From: Actinomycetota bacterium
Lineage (GTDB): Bacteria; Actinomycetota; CADDZG01; JAHWKV01; JAOPZY01
DNA: 64,000 nucleotides
Reading direction: 5' to 3'
Assembly (NCBI GenBank): GCA_035765775.1
Contig: DASTWV010000026.1
Location: 56,535-120,534 of the forward strand
The position numbers and the translations under genes were made by a program. Shown piece by piece: positions 43,123 to 52,291 of this stretch. Each line of letters begins with the position of its first letter. Position 1 is the first letter of the stretch. The notes beneath the pieces are model-generated. The model was not told the origin of the DNA, searched no databases, and saw nothing but the letters and a program-made list of their open reading frames with translations.

Positions 43123-46100
43123 TTACCCCCCCGACGGCAACAGGCTCTGGGAAGCCCCCTCGCCGACCCGTCCGGATCCCGCTTGGTGCCCACCCACCCC
43201 GGGCGGGGCGCTCAGGCGCTCCGAGATTACCCGGCTGGCCCCGTCCGAGCGAACGGAGACGCCGTAGAGCACGTCGGCGACCTCCATCGTCCGTTTCTGG
43301 TGGGTGACGACGATGAGCTGCGACGATCCCCGGAAGTCCTGCAGCAGGCCCAGGAAGCGGTGGAGGTTGACGTCGTCCAGGGCCGCCTCGACCTCGTCCA
43401 GCACGTAGAAGGGGGAGGGGCGGGCCCGGAAGATGGCGAACGCCAGGGCCAGCCCTGCCAGCGCCCGCTCGCCGCCCGAGAGCAGCGAGAGCCGGCGGAG
43501 GCTCTTGCCTCCCGGCTTGGCCTCGACCTCCACCCCGGTCTCCAGCGGGTTGGCCGGGTCGGTCAGGCGCAGGCGGCCGGAGCCGCCGGGGAAGAGGGCG
43601 GCGAAGACCTGCTCGTATTCCCGGGCCACGTCGGCGAAGGCAGTACCGAACAGCTCGTGGATCCGCTCGTCGACGCCCGCCACGACTTTGAATAGGTCCC
43701 GGCGGCTCGACTTCACATCGGCGATCTGTTCGGTCAGGAACTGCTCACGTTCCGAGAGCGCCTCGAACTCCACGGCGGCCAGGGGGTTCACCCGGCCCAT
43801 GCCAGCCAGGTCCCGCTCCAGCCGGGCCTGGCGGCGGGCGAGGACCTCGGTGGCCGATGCCGCGGTCCGGTCCCACGGATCCTGGAGCAGGCTGGGGTCC
43901 TCCTCCTCCAGGCGCCGGCCGAAGCGTGCCACCAGGCCCTCGACGTCGCGCTCCCCGGCTGCCAGTTGCTCCTCGACAATCCGGCCGCGGATGCGGAGCT
44001 CGGCCCGGGAGAGGTCCTCGGCGCGGGCCTCCTCGCGGAGGCGCTCGAGCTGCCGGGACTGGGCGCTGCGCCGTGCCTGCAGGTCCCCGACCAGCGCCTC
44101 CGCCTCCCCCGCCTCCCGGCCCGCGAGCACGTGGCGCTCTTCGGCCTCGGCCAACCACTCCCCCGCTGCCCGTACCAGCCCGCTGGCCTCGAGCCCCACG
44201 GTGCGGGCCCGTTCGAGCCGGGCGGCCAGCTCCGCCCGCAGGCCCCCGATGGCCGCGGCCCGCTCGGCGGCCTCCTCCCCGGCCGCCCGCAACTCGGAGC
44301 ACCGCTCAACCAGGAGCCGCCAGCGCTCCGCCGCCCGGGCGGCGACCAACCGGGCCTCGTCGTAGGCCGCCCCCGCCTCGGAGCGGACGCGGGCAGCGGC
44401 ACCCTGCTCGTCGGCGTGCTCGTGGACGTCCCGGCCGGCCGCCTCGGCCCGCTGGTCGGCGGCCGCCGAAGCCACCCGCAACTCCGCCAGGCGGGCGGCC
44501 AGCGAGGCGATCGCCCCCGATCCCCGGTGATCGGCCTCGACCAGCACGGCGGCCTCCCGCTCCAGAGCGTGGAGCTCGCGCTCCGCCGAGGCCGCCCGGT
44601 CGATGGCGGCAGCGATGTCGGCATCTGCCTTGTTCAGGGTTGCGGTGGCCACCTCGGCGGCCCGGCGGCGCTCGGCGATGGCCGCGTCGATCCCGGACAG
44701 CCGGTCCCGGGCAGCACTGAGCACCGCCTCGGCCTGGGCTGCTCGGGCGGCGGCCGCGGCCGAGGTCCGCACCAGGAGCCGGCCCGTGGCCATGACCCCA
44801 GCGAGGGTGACGAAGACGACGTCGGGCCGCTCGGCAGCGAGGCGGGCGGCCTCCTCGGTGGAACCGGCGACGTAGACGCCTCCCAGGGCGGACTCGCCGT
44901 GCTCGTCGTTGGGCGCCACCAGCTCCACCAGCGCATCCCCGGCGAAGCCGGCCTCCACCCGGGTGTCGCCGATCAGCAGGCCGAGGGGCTCGCCGCCCCC
45001 CGCCGCGGTCAGCACCCGCTCGGCCGCCGCCGGGTCGGCGACCACCAGGACGCTGCTCGCGGGACCCACGAGGGCCTCGAGCGCGGCCTTGGACTCCTCG
45101 GGAACCTCTACGAGGTCGGCCAGGACGCCCAGGACCCCCTCCAGGCCCATGGAGGCCAGCCGGCGCACCTCCCGGGGCGACGCTCCCGCGCGGACCTGCG
45201 CCCGGGCCCGCCAGGTCGCGGCCTCCCGCTCGGCCTCACCTAAGGCGTCCAGCGCGGCCTGGCGCTCGGCGGTGGCCGCCTCGAGGCGGTCCTCCAGCTC
45301 GGCCAGCGCCTCCATCTCCGGCGCCTCGGCGTCCTCGAGGGCGGCCAGCGCCGCGGTCGACTCCTCCAGCACTGCGGCGGCCGACTGGCGGGCGCCGTCC
45401 ACCACGCCCCGGCGCTCCGCAGCCCGGGCCTGCTCCCGCTGGGCGGCCTCAAGTGCAGCGGTCCCTGCCGCCAGCTCCCCGCGCAGCTTGACCGTCTCGG
45501 CCTGCGCCTCGCGCTGGGCGGCGCGCAGGGGGGCGAGCCGCTCCTGCACCTGGGCCAGTGCCGCCTCGGCGGCCGTGCGCGCCGCCAGGCGGTCCGCTGC
45601 CCGGGCCTCCGCCGCCTCGGCGGCCTCGGTGGCCTCGTCCAGGGCGGGCTGGGCCGCCGCCAGCTCCCGGGCCAGCTCGTCGAGCCGGGCCTGGGCGCCC
45701 GCCTCAGTGATACCGGCGAGCTCGGCCTCCAGCGTGCGTTCCCGCTCGTGCGCCAGTCGGGCCAGGGCCTGGCACCGGTCCACGAGGCGGTTCAGGGACC
45801 ACGCGACCTCCCGGGCGGCCTCCCGGCGCACGGCCGCCTGCTGGCGGCCGGACCCGGCTGCCTCCAGCGCGGTCTCGACCTCCTGCACCTCCCGTTCCAG
45901 CGCCCGGATGGGGGCCTCGAGGTCGCGGTCCCCGGCCGGGCCGAGGGCCTGGCGGAGCTCGAACAGCTCCCGGGCCCCGGTCACGACCCGCACCCGCTCG
46001 AGCTCATCGACCATCGCCGCGTGGCGCTGCGCCAGCTCGGCCTGCTCCCGGAGGGGCCGGAGCAGCCGCCGCACCTCGGAGAGGACGTCGCCCAGCCGGA

Positions 46101-46665
46101 CGAGGTTGGCGTCCGCCGCCGCGATCCGGCGCAGGGCCCGCTCCTTGCGCCGGCGGTGCTTGGCGATCCCGGCGGCCTCCTCGATGGCCGACCTGACCTG
46201 GGTGGCGTCGGCGGTCAGGAGCTCGTCGAGCTGGCCCTGGCCGATGATCGTGTGCTGCTCACGCCCGATCCCGGTGTCGGACAGCACCTCCCGGACGTCG
46301 AGGAGGCGGCAGGGTTGGCCGTTGAGGCGGTATTCGGACTCACCCGAGCGGAACAGGGTCCGGGCGATGGTCACCTCGGAGAACTCCAGCGGGAGGCGGC
46401 CGGCCGAGTTGTCGATGGTGAGGCAGACCTCGGTCATCGCCAGGGCCGGCCGGTGGGGCGACCCGGCGAAGATCACGTCCTCCATCCGCCCCCCGCGCAG
46501 CGAGCGCGGCCCCTGCTCGCCCAGCACCCATGAGATGGCATCGATGAGGTTCGACTTGCCGGACCCGTTGGGGCCGACGATCACGCTGATGCCGGGCTCA
46601 AGCGCCAGCGTGGTGCGGTCGGCGAAGGATTTGAAGCCGCGCAGAGTCAGGGTCTTGAGGAACAT
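43123..46665 (-). CDS. smc: Chromosome segregation ATPase SMC
   Basis: 1180 residues. Head N-half with Walker A GPNGSGKSN near residue 32 and SWVLGEQGPRSLRG; two long coiled coils around a hinge (about 500-650, with PREVRRLASMGLEGVLG and GVYVAGSTEEA); head C-half with the LSGGERALAGLALAFAI signature and Walker B YVLDEVEAALDD. It condenses and segregates chromosomes with ScpA/ScpB. It starts the smc-ftsY-ffh set and is divergent from the phosphoglycerate mutase gene. Confidence 0.97.
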   Translation of the reverse strand: MFLKTLTLRGFKSFADRTTLALEPGISVIVGPNGSGKSNLIDAISWVLGEQGPRSLRGGRMEDVIFAGSPHRPALAMTEVCLTIDNSAGRLPLEFSEVTIARTLFRSGESEYRLNGQPCRLLDVREVLSDTGIGREQHTIIGQGQLDELLTADATQVRSAIEEAAGIAKHRRRKERALRRIAAADANLVRLGDVLSEVRRLLRPLREQAELAQRHAAMVDELERVRVVTGARELFELRQALGPAGDRDLEAPIRALEREVQEVETALEAAGSGRQQAAVRREAAREVAWSLNRLVDRCQALARLAHERERTLEAELAGITEAGAQARLDELARELAAAQPALDEATEAAEAAEARAADRLAARTAAEAALAQVQERLAPLRAAQREAQAETVKLRGELAAGTAALEAAQREQARAAERRGVVDGARQSAAAVLEESTAALAALEDAEAPEMEALAELEDRLEAATAERQAALDALGEAEREAATWRARAQVRAGASPREVRRLASMGLEGVLGVLADLVEVPEESKAALEALVGPASSVLVVADPAAAERVLTAAGGGEPLGLLIGDTRVEAGFAGDALVELVAPNDEHGESALGGVYVAGSTEEAARLAAERPDVVFVTLAGVMATGRLLVRTSAAAAARAAQAEAVLSAARDRLSGIDAAIAERRRAAEVATATLNKADADIAAAIDRAASAERELHALEREAAVLVEADHRGSGAIASLAARLAELRVASAAADQRAEAAGRDVHEHADEQGAAARVRSEAGAAYDEARLVAARAAERWRLLVERCSELRAAGEEAAERAAAIGGLRAELAARLERARTVGLEASGLVRAAGEWLAEAEERHVLAGREAGEAEALVGDLQARRSAQSRQLERLREEARAEDLSRAELRIRGRIVEEQLAAGERDVEGLVARFGRRLEEEDPSLLQDPWDRTAASATEVLARRQARLERDLAGMGRVNPLAAVEFEALSEREQFLTEQIADVKSSRRDLFKVVAGVDERIHELFGTAFADVAREYEQVFAALFPGGSGRLRLTDPANPLETGVEVEAKPGGKSLRRLSLLSGGERALAGLALAFAIFRARPSPFYVLDEVEAALDDVNLHRFLGLLQDFRGSSQLIVVTHQKRTMEVADVLYGVSVRSDGASRVISERLSAPPGVGGHQAGSGRVGEGASQSLLPSGG

Positions 46666-46755
46666 CTGGGCCCGATGCTAATCGATGTCGGCCGCGATAA
46701 CACCGGTGTAATTTCAAGAGTGGGAAGATCCGTTCGGCTATGCTCCCGCCCCGAC

Positions 46756-47955
46756 GTGCCTGAGCTCATTCCCCGCCTCGCCACCGCCGCCACCACGAAG
46801 ATCGTCCTGGTGGTGATCGACGGCCTGGGCGGGTTCCGGTCCGACGCCCGGGGCTCCGAGCTCCACGCCGCCCGCACCCCCAACCTGGACCGGCTGGCGG
46901 CAGAGGGCTCCAGCGGCCTGCATACCGTGATCGCCCCGGGCGTGACCGCGGGCAGCGGGGCGGGCCACCTGGCGCTGTTCGGGTACGACCCGCTGGTCTA
47001 TGAGCTCGGCCGGGGGGCGCTCTCGGCCGCCGGGGTACAGTTCCCGCTGAAGGCGGGCGACGTGGCCGCCCGGGTCAACCTGTGCACCCTCGACGATGCC
47101 GGGATCGTGATCGACCGGCGGGCCGGCCGGATCGCCACCGAAGAGAACGCCCGCCTGCTCGCCCGGCTCCGGGAGAAGCTGCAGGCCCCCGAGGGGGTTG
47201 AGGTCTTCCTGGAGACCGAGCGCGACCACCGGGCGCTGCTGGTCCTGCGGGGCCCGGGTCTCTTGCCCGACCTGGAGGACACCGACCCCCAGGTCACCGG
47301 GGTGCCGCCGAAGGACCCCACCGCCCGCTCGGCCGAGGGGGAGGCCACCGCCGCGGTGCTGCGCACCCTTCTGGCGCAGGTCCGGGAGATCCTCGCCGGC
47401 GAGCCCGCCAACTTCCTCCTGCTGCGGGGCTTCGACACCCTGCGCGACCTGCCGCTGTTCCCTACCCGCTACCGGGTCCGGCCGCAGGGCATCGCCGTGT
47501 ACCCCATGTACGCCGGCATCGCCCGCATCCTGGGCATGGACGTGGCGGTGGCCGCGGGCGGCCTGCCCGAGGAGCTGGACCTGCTGGCCGCCGCCTGGGC
47601 GGACCACGACTTCTTCTACTTCCACCACAAGGCGGCGGACTCCGCCGGCGAGGACGGCGACTTCGACCGCAAAGCCGCCGCCATCGAGGCAGTGGATGCG
47701 GCGATTCCGGCGATCCTCGACCTCGGCCCCGACGTCATCTGCGTCACCGGCGACCATGCCACCCCCAGCCAGCTCCGGGCGCACTCCTGGCACCCGGTCG
47801 CGGTGGTGATGCGGGGCCCCCGCATCGCGGTGGACGGCGTGACCGCCTTCGACGAAGAGGCCGCCCGGGCCGGGGGCCTCGGCCACGTCCTAGGCAAGGA
47901 CCTGATGGCGCTGATGCTGGCGGGGGCGGGCCGCCTGATCAAGTACGGAGCGTAG
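46756..47955 (+). CDS. apgM: Cofactor-independent phosphoglycerate mutase, archaeal (ApgM) type
   Basis: 399 residues. Interconverts 3- and 2-phosphoglycerate, complementing the gap-pgk-tpiA operon. Seen: VVIDGLGGF (metal-site Asp), TPNLDRLAAEGSSGL, the GVTAGSGAGHLALFGYDP segment with catalytic Ser region, HHKAAD and CVTGDHATP metal sites. This is the alkaline-phosphatase superfamily type common in archaea. The GTG at 46756 lies 11 bases after a TATGCT hexamer, and the longer frame overlapping the smc promoter is rejected. Confidence 0.9.
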   Translation: MPELIPRLATAATTKIVLVVIDGLGGFRSDARGSELHAARTPNLDRLAAEGSSGLHTVIAPGVTAGSGAGHLALFGYDPLVYELGRGALSAAGVQFPLKAGDVAARVNLCTLDDAGIVIDRRAGRIATEENARLLARLREKLQAPEGVEVFLETERDHRALLVLRGPGLLPDLEDTDPQVTGVPPKDPTARSAEGEATAAVLRTLLAQVREILAGEPANFLLLRGFDTLRDLPLFPTRYRVRPQGIAVYPMYAGIARILGMDVAVAAGGLPEELDLLAAAWADHDFFYFHHKAADSAGEDGDFDRKAAAIEAVDAAIPAILDLGPDVICVTGDHATPSQLRAHSWHPVAVVMRGPRIAVDGVTAFDEEAARAGGLGHVLGKDLMALMLAGAGRLIKYGA

Positions 47956-48646
47956 CCAGCCACTCCACCACGACGGCCGCCAAGCCGGCCATCACCTCCG
48001 GTGCCGCCGCAGCCTTCCCGTCGGGAGATCGGGCAGCGCTGACCCCCAGCGAGTGGTCGCCTCCTTCCACCACGTGCAGGGTGGCTGGGGCGCCCAACGC
48101 CGGCAGATGCCGGCGCAGCAGCTCCAGGTTGCAGAACGGGTCGGCGGTCCCCTCCAGGAAGAGGCAGGGCACCCGGATCGACGGCCAGTGCGCCACCCGC
48201 ACCGACTCTTCCCGCCCGGGGGCGTGGAGCGGGTACCCGTAGAACACCAGCCCGGCGGCCTCCAGGCCCCCGGCCACCGCCAAGGACGCTACCCGGCCGC
48301 CGTACGATTTCCCCCCGACCACCCAGGGGCCCGCCAGCACCTGCCGGCGAGCGTCCTCAATGGCTGCCCGGTACCCGTCCACGCTGCGCTCGGCGGCGGG
48401 CGGGGTGGCCCGGCCCGCCTCCCGGTAGGGCAGGTTGAACCGCAGTGCCAGGTACCCCCGGGCGGCCAGCCCACCCGCCAGGGCGGCCAGCCCGGCCCCT
48501 TGGAGGTCTCCGCCCGCACCGGGCGCCAGCGCCACCCCCAGCCGGGCCGCATCCGCGGCGGAGCGGTCGACCAGGGCGCTCACCAGCCCGTCCGGGGCGG
48601 GGGGGCCGGCGGCCAGGCGGAGCCGGCCGGCGCTCATGTCTGGCAT
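47939..48646 (-). CDS. Alpha/beta-hydrolase (KANL3/Tex-like)
   Basis: 235 residues. LAPGAGGDLQGAGLAALAGGLAARGYLALRFNLPYRE, the nucleophile elbow GGKSYGGR (Ser in place), a VPCLFLEGTADPF strand with the acid and GGDHSLGV with the catalytic His. The substrate is unknown. Its stop overlaps the 3' end of apgM by 17 bases on the other strand. Start ATG 48646 is one base after the mutM stop; ATG 48637 is an alternative. Confidence 0.82.
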   Translation of the reverse strand: MPDMSAGRLRLAAGPPAPDGLVSALVDRSAADAARLGVALAPGAGGDLQGAGLAALAGGLAARGYLALRFNLPYREAGRATPPAAERSVDGYRAAIEDARRQVLAGPWVVGGKSYGGRVASLAVAGGLEAAGLVFYGYPLHAPGREESVRVAHWPSIRVPCLFLEGTADPFCNLELLRRHLPALGAPATLHVVEGGDHSLGVSAARSPDGKAAAAPEVMAGLAAVVVEWLATLRT

Positions 48647-48647
48647 C

Positions 48648-49493
48648 TTATTTTTGGCAAGACGGGCAGAAGTGTGTCGAGCGGTTGGTCCACCGGGCCC
48701 GGACGATCGGCGTCCCGCACCGGGCGCAGGGCTCACCTTCCCGGCCGTACACCATCAGGTAGCGGCGGTTGTCCCCGATGAGCCCGTAGGCATCCCGGTA
48801 CTGCTCGTCGTCGGTGGAGGTCCCCCGGTGGTCGATCGCCGCCTGCAGGACGGGGTGGATGCTCCGGCGCAGCCGGTCCGATTCCGCCCGGGTGACCTCC
48901 CCGCTGAGGCGCAGCGGGCGCACCCGTGCCCGGAAGAGCGCCTCATCGGAGTAGATGTTGCCCAGGCCGGCGATCACCCGCTGGTCCATCAGCCGGGCCT
49001 TCACGGGCGTCCGGCGCCCGGTCAGCAACCCGGCGAACGCGGCGGGGCCGGGGAGGGCGTCCAGCGCGTCCGGCCCGAGGGCGCCGAGGGCCGGGACCAA
49101 ACCGTCGGGCGCCACGTCGGTCAGGAACAGCTCCCCGAAGGTCCTCGGGTCCACGTAGCGGACCTCCTGCCCATCGGCGAGGGAGAGCACCACGTGCGTG
49201 TGGGGAGCGAGCGGGTCGGCGGCGCCGGCCACCAGCAGCCGGCCCGACATCCCCAGGTGCACCACCAGGGCGTACGGCCGGTCGAGGCGCACGATGAGGT
49301 ACTTCCCGTGGCGGTCCACCGACTCCACCGTCGCCCCGCTGAGGCCGGCGGCCAGTTCGTGGGGGAACGGGTGGCGCCGGAGGACGCGACGGGCGTTGGG
49401 GGAGTCCAGCACCTCGCCCGCCGCAATCGTGGCACCGGGCAGCACGCCGGCGAGGTCGCGCCGGATCACCTCCACCTCAGGCAGCTCGGGCAC
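48648..49493 (-). CDS. mutM: Formamidopyrimidine-DNA glycosylase
   Basis: 281 residues. Removes 8-oxoguanine and formamidopyrimidines. Seen: PELPEVEVIRRDL with the catalytic Pro2 and Glu3, HLGMSGRLLV, GLGNIYSDEALFRA with the H2TH motif, and a C-terminal zinc finger (CARCG...CPSC). It follows rnc after 150 bases that contain a dyad. Confidence 0.96.
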   Translation of the reverse strand: MPELPEVEVIRRDLAGVLPGATIAAGEVLDSPNARRVLRRHPFPHELAAGLSGATVESVDRHGKYLIVRLDRPYALVVHLGMSGRLLVAGAADPLAPHTHVVLSLADGQEVRYVDPRTFGELFLTDVAPDGLVPALGALGPDALDALPGPAAFAGLLTGRRTPVKARLMDQRVIAGLGNIYSDEALFRARVRPLRLSGEVTRAESDRLRRSIHPVLQAAIDHRGTSTDDEQYRDAYGLIGDNRRYLMVYGREGEPCARCGTPIVRARWTNRSTHFCPSCQK

Positions 49494-49559
49494 GGGGCGA
49501 GTCTAGTGGCCCGGTTCCCCGCGCAGCCACGCGCCTATGCCATGCGAAACGTGTGGACA

Positions 49560-49581
49560 TGACCGCCAATTTGAGCGGTCA
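49560..49581. promoter_or_regulatory. Dyad between rnc and mutM
   Basis: TGACCGC (49560-49566) and GCGGTCA (49575-49581) are perfect inverted repeats around an 8-base AT-rich centre, flanked by AAAAAT. No downstream T tract exists on either strand, so an operator for mutM is as likely as a terminator. Confidence 0.35.
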
Positions 49582-49643
49582 AAAATACGATGGATTCCAC
49601 ATGTTTCCTCGGAACGCCCCGGCCTGGGGCCTGCCCCGGGGCC

Positions 49644-50405
49644 TTACGACTCCAGGCCGGCGGCCCGGGCAGCCTGGTCGAGCGCCCGTTCGGCCTCCTG
49701 CTGCGCCGAGGCGGCCGCCAGCGCCGCGAGGGCCTGCTGGGCGGCGGCCTGCTCCGCCTCCTTCTTGGAGCGGCCCCTACCCACGCCCTGCAGCTCGCCG
49801 TGCAGGAAGACCTTGGCCTCGAAGTGCTTGGCGTGGTCCGGGCCGCTCGAGGTGATGCGGTACTCCGGCACGTGGCCCCAGCTGCGGGCGGAGCGCTCCT
49901 GCAGGCTGGTCTTGTAGTCCCGGACGAGGCCCTGCTCGACGTGGGTGCGGATGTACTCCCCCACCAGAGCCGTGATCACCCGGCGGGTCCCCTCGATGCC
50001 CTGGTCCAGGTAGACCGCTCCGATCAGAGCCTCCAGGGCGTCGGCCAGGATCGATGACTTGTCCCGGCCGGAGGAGAGCTCCTCGCCCCGGCCGAGGTAA
50101 AGGTGCTCGCCCAGGCCGAGCTCCCGGGCGATGTCCGCGAGGATGACCATGTTGACCGTGGCCGCCCGCAGCTTCGCCATCTCGCCCTCGGGCAGGTGCG
50201 GGAACTGGGTGAAGATGATGTCGGTGACCACCAGGCCCAGGACGGCGTCGCCCAGGAACTCGAGGCGCTCGTTATTGGTGACGCCCCCGTGCTCGAAGGC
50301 ATAGGAGCGGTGGGTCAGGGAGTCACGCAGGAGAGCGGGATCCCGGAACCGCAACCCGAGTCGATCCTCGAGGGACCTGGCGTCCCCGTCGTGTGCCAGA
50401 CTCAA
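49644..50405 (-). CDS. rnc: Ribonuclease III
   Basis: 253 residues. Cuts double-stranded RNA, for example rRNA precursors. Seen: LTHRSYAFE, the NERLEFLGDAVLGLVVTD signature with catalytic Glu/Asp, ADALEALIGAVYLD, and a C-terminal dsRNA-binding domain (EAKVFLHGELQGVGRGRSKKEAEQAAAQQAL). The first in-frame start is a TTG at 50405, just after rpmF. Confidence 0.96.
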   Translation of the reverse strand: MSLAHDGDARSLEDRLGLRFRDPALLRDSLTHRSYAFEHGGVTNNERLEFLGDAVLGLVVTDIIFTQFPHLPEGEMAKLRAATVNMVILADIARELGLGEHLYLGRGEELSSGRDKSSILADALEALIGAVYLDQGIEGTRRVITALVGEYIRTHVEQGLVRDYKTSLQERSARSWGHVPEYRITSSGPDHAKHFEAKVFLHGELQGVGRGRSKKEAEQAAAQQALAALAAASAQQEAERALDQAARAAGLES

Positions 50406-50406
50406 A

Positions 50407-50583
50407 CTACTCGATCTCGACTACCTCGCGGCCGGCGTAATAGCCGCACCGTCCGCAGACCCGGTGGGGCATCTTCGGCGCGTGACACTGCGGGCAGGAC
50501 GACTTCCCGGGCACCGCCAGCTTCCAGGTGGCCCGACGGCTGCGGGTGGTGGACCGCGACTTCTTGCGCTTCGGCAGTGGCAT
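50407..50583 (-). CDS. rpmF: Ribosomal protein L32
   Basis: 58 residues: PLPKRKKSRSTTRSRRATWKL, then the CPQC and CGRCG zinc pairs. Four cysteines are kept, so it is the zinc-binding form. It starts at an ATG directly after yceD and ends one base before rnc. Confidence 0.97.
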   Translation of the reverse strand: MPLPKRKKSRSTTRSRRATWKLAVPGKSSCPQCHAPKMPHRVCGRCGYYAGREVVEIE

Positions 50584-50585
50584 TC

Positions 50586-51137
50586 CTACGAACTCCTCTC
50601 CATCCCCAGCTCGCCGAGCGCCCGGAGTGCATCCAGGGGAGCCCAGCGCAGGTCCTCCAGCTTCTGACTGTGCCCGCAGTCCACCACGTTCCGGTCGCCG
50701 CCGCACGTGGGGCACAGGCCCTGGCACGCCTCGTCATGCAACGGGCGGGTCGGGATGGCGAGCACGATCACGTCGCGCACCAGCGGCTCGAGGTCGATCC
50801 GGTCGTCGCGTACCTCATAGCCCTCATCCTCACCATCGTTGCCGCTCCCGGCGAAACCGAACCACTCGTCCACCGGTTGGCGGAAGGCCTGATCGAAGGT
50901 CACCAGGCACCGCGAGCAACTCAGGTGCATGGTGCCCGACAGGGTCCCGCCCACCACGATGCCGTCGGTCACGCCGTCGGCGACGAGATCGAGTTCCACC
51001 ACATCGGACTCGCCCAGCCAGCCCAGCGCCCCGCGCAGACCGGGGAGTGCCACGCCCCGGCGGATCACCTTCCTCCCGCCCGCGGGAACCCCGGGACGGG
51101 CGATCAGCTCCGAGACATCAACGACCAAGCCAGACAT
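50586..51137 (-). CDS. yceD: YceD/DUF177 family protein
   Basis: 183 residues with CSRCL near residue 70 and a C-terminal CPTCGGDRNVVDCGH. DUF177 proteins precede rpmF in most bacteria and are linked to 23S rRNA maturation. ATG 51137 lies 11 bases from a ggaggt site; a GTG at 51146 is too close to it. Confidence 0.9.
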   Translation of the reverse strand: MSGLVVDVSELIARPGVPAGGRKVIRRGVALPGLRGALGWLGESDVVELDLVADGVTDGIVVGGTLSGTMHLSCSRCLVTFDQAFRQPVDEWFGFAGSGNDGEDEGYEVRDDRIDLEPLVRDVIVLAIPTRPLHDEACQGLCPTCGGDRNVVDCGHSQKLEDLRWAPLDALRALGELGMERSS

Positions 51138-51191
51138 GTCGATCACAAACCTCCGCGCAATGATACCAGGCAGGTCCGGGCAGGCCCGGAG

Positions 51192-51767
51192 TTACCGGCG
51201 GCGGGCCCGCAGGTTCGGCGAGGTCCGGTTCGGATCCGATCCCACCCCGGGGAGCTCGCCGGACTCGTTGGGGTCCAGCGCTGCGATGGTCCCCGCCTCG
51301 AGGCGGCCCCGCAGGGATTCCCGGCCCCGGCCCACCGCGGTCAGCGTCTTCTGCAGCACGATCTCGAAGTTCGCCAGCTTGGCGTCGACGTAGTCCTCGG
51401 CCTCCATGCGGATCTCCCGGGCCCGGACCTTGGCATCCTCGATGATCCGGTCGGCCTCCCGGCTGGCCGCCGTCACGATCTCCGTCCGGGCGACCAGCTG
51501 CGCCCGCTCCGCCCGTGCGGCCCGCAGGATCGACTCCGCCTCCTCCCGGGTCTGGGCGATGGTGTCCTGCCGGTCGGCGACCACCCCCTGGGCCTGCCGG
51601 ATGGCCTTGGGCAGGTTCAGGCGGACCGCTTCCAGGCGCTCGATCAGGTCCTTGCGGTTCACCATGGCGGAGGTCGAGAACGGGACGGGTTTGGCGGCGC
51701 GGATCTCGTCGATTACCGCCCCGAGATCCGTCGCCACATCAACCGAGGTGTCGCTCACGCGGTCCAT
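51192..51767 (-). CDS. Coiled-coil protein of the coaD-rpmF cluster
   Basis: 191 residues. Residues about 45-160 are a long charged coiled coil (LIERLEAVRLNLPKAIRQAQ, EEAESILRAARAERAQLV, AASREADRIIEDAKVRAREIRMEAEDYVDAKL) with an acidic then Arg-rich end. Similar genes in actinobacteria are annotated as DivIVA-like or ATP-synthase b-like proteins; that resemblance may reflect coiled-coil composition only. Function unknown. Confidence 0.75.
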   Translation of the reverse strand: MDRVSDTSVDVATDLGAVIDEIRAAKPVPFSTSAMVNRKDLIERLEAVRLNLPKAIRQAQGVVADRQDTIAQTREEAESILRAARAERAQLVARTEIVTAASREADRIIEDAKVRAREIRMEAEDYVDAKLANFEIVLQKTLTAVGRGRESLRGRLEAGTIAALDPNESGELPGVGSDPNRTSPNLRARRR

Positions 51768-51799
51768 CGTCCGGGAACCTTACCGCGCTTCAGCGGCCC

Positions 51800-52291
51800 T
51801 CACGCATCAATTGCCGTGCCATAACAGCGGGCCAATGCCCGGGCCACGCCCTCAGGCACGAAGCTGCTGACATCGCCGCCGTAGCGAGCAACCTCCTTGA
51901 CCATGGAGGACGAGACGAAGCTCCACTGCGGGCTCGAGACCACGAACATGGTGTCCGCGGCGGGCAGCAGGGTGGCGTTGATCGTGGCCATCTGCAACTC
52001 GTACGGGGTGTCCGAGGTGTTCCGCAGCCCCTTGAGGATGACGCTGGCGCCCCGCTCCCGGACGAGGTTGACCAGCAGGCCCTCGTAGGCCTCGACAGAC
52101 ACTTTGGGCAGGTGCGCCAACGCCTCCTCCAGGAGGGCTACCCGCTCCTTGGGCTCCAGCAGGGACTGCTTGCCGGGGTTGCCCACCACCGCCACCAGCA
52201 CCCGCTCGAAGTGGCGCGACGCCCGCTCGATGACGTCGACGTGGCCGTTGGTGGGCGGGTCGAAGGACCCGGGGCACACGGCGAGGGTCAT
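51800..52291 (-). CDS. coaD: Phosphopantetheine adenylyltransferase
   Basis: 163 residues. Fourth step of coenzyme A synthesis. Seen: AVCPGSFDPPTNGHVDVIERA with the TxGH-type nucleotide site, VEAYEGLLV, ILKGLRNTSDTPYELQMATIN and SSSMVKEVARYGG. Its ATG overlaps the rsmD stop (ATGA). Confidence 0.97.
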   Translation of the reverse strand: MTLAVCPGSFDPPTNGHVDVIERASRHFERVLVAVVGNPGKQSLLEPKERVALLEEALAHLPKVSVEAYEGLLVNLVRERGASVILKGLRNTSDTPYELQMATINATLLPAADTMFVVSSPQWSFVSSSMVKEVARYGGDVSSFVPEGVARALARCYGTAIDA

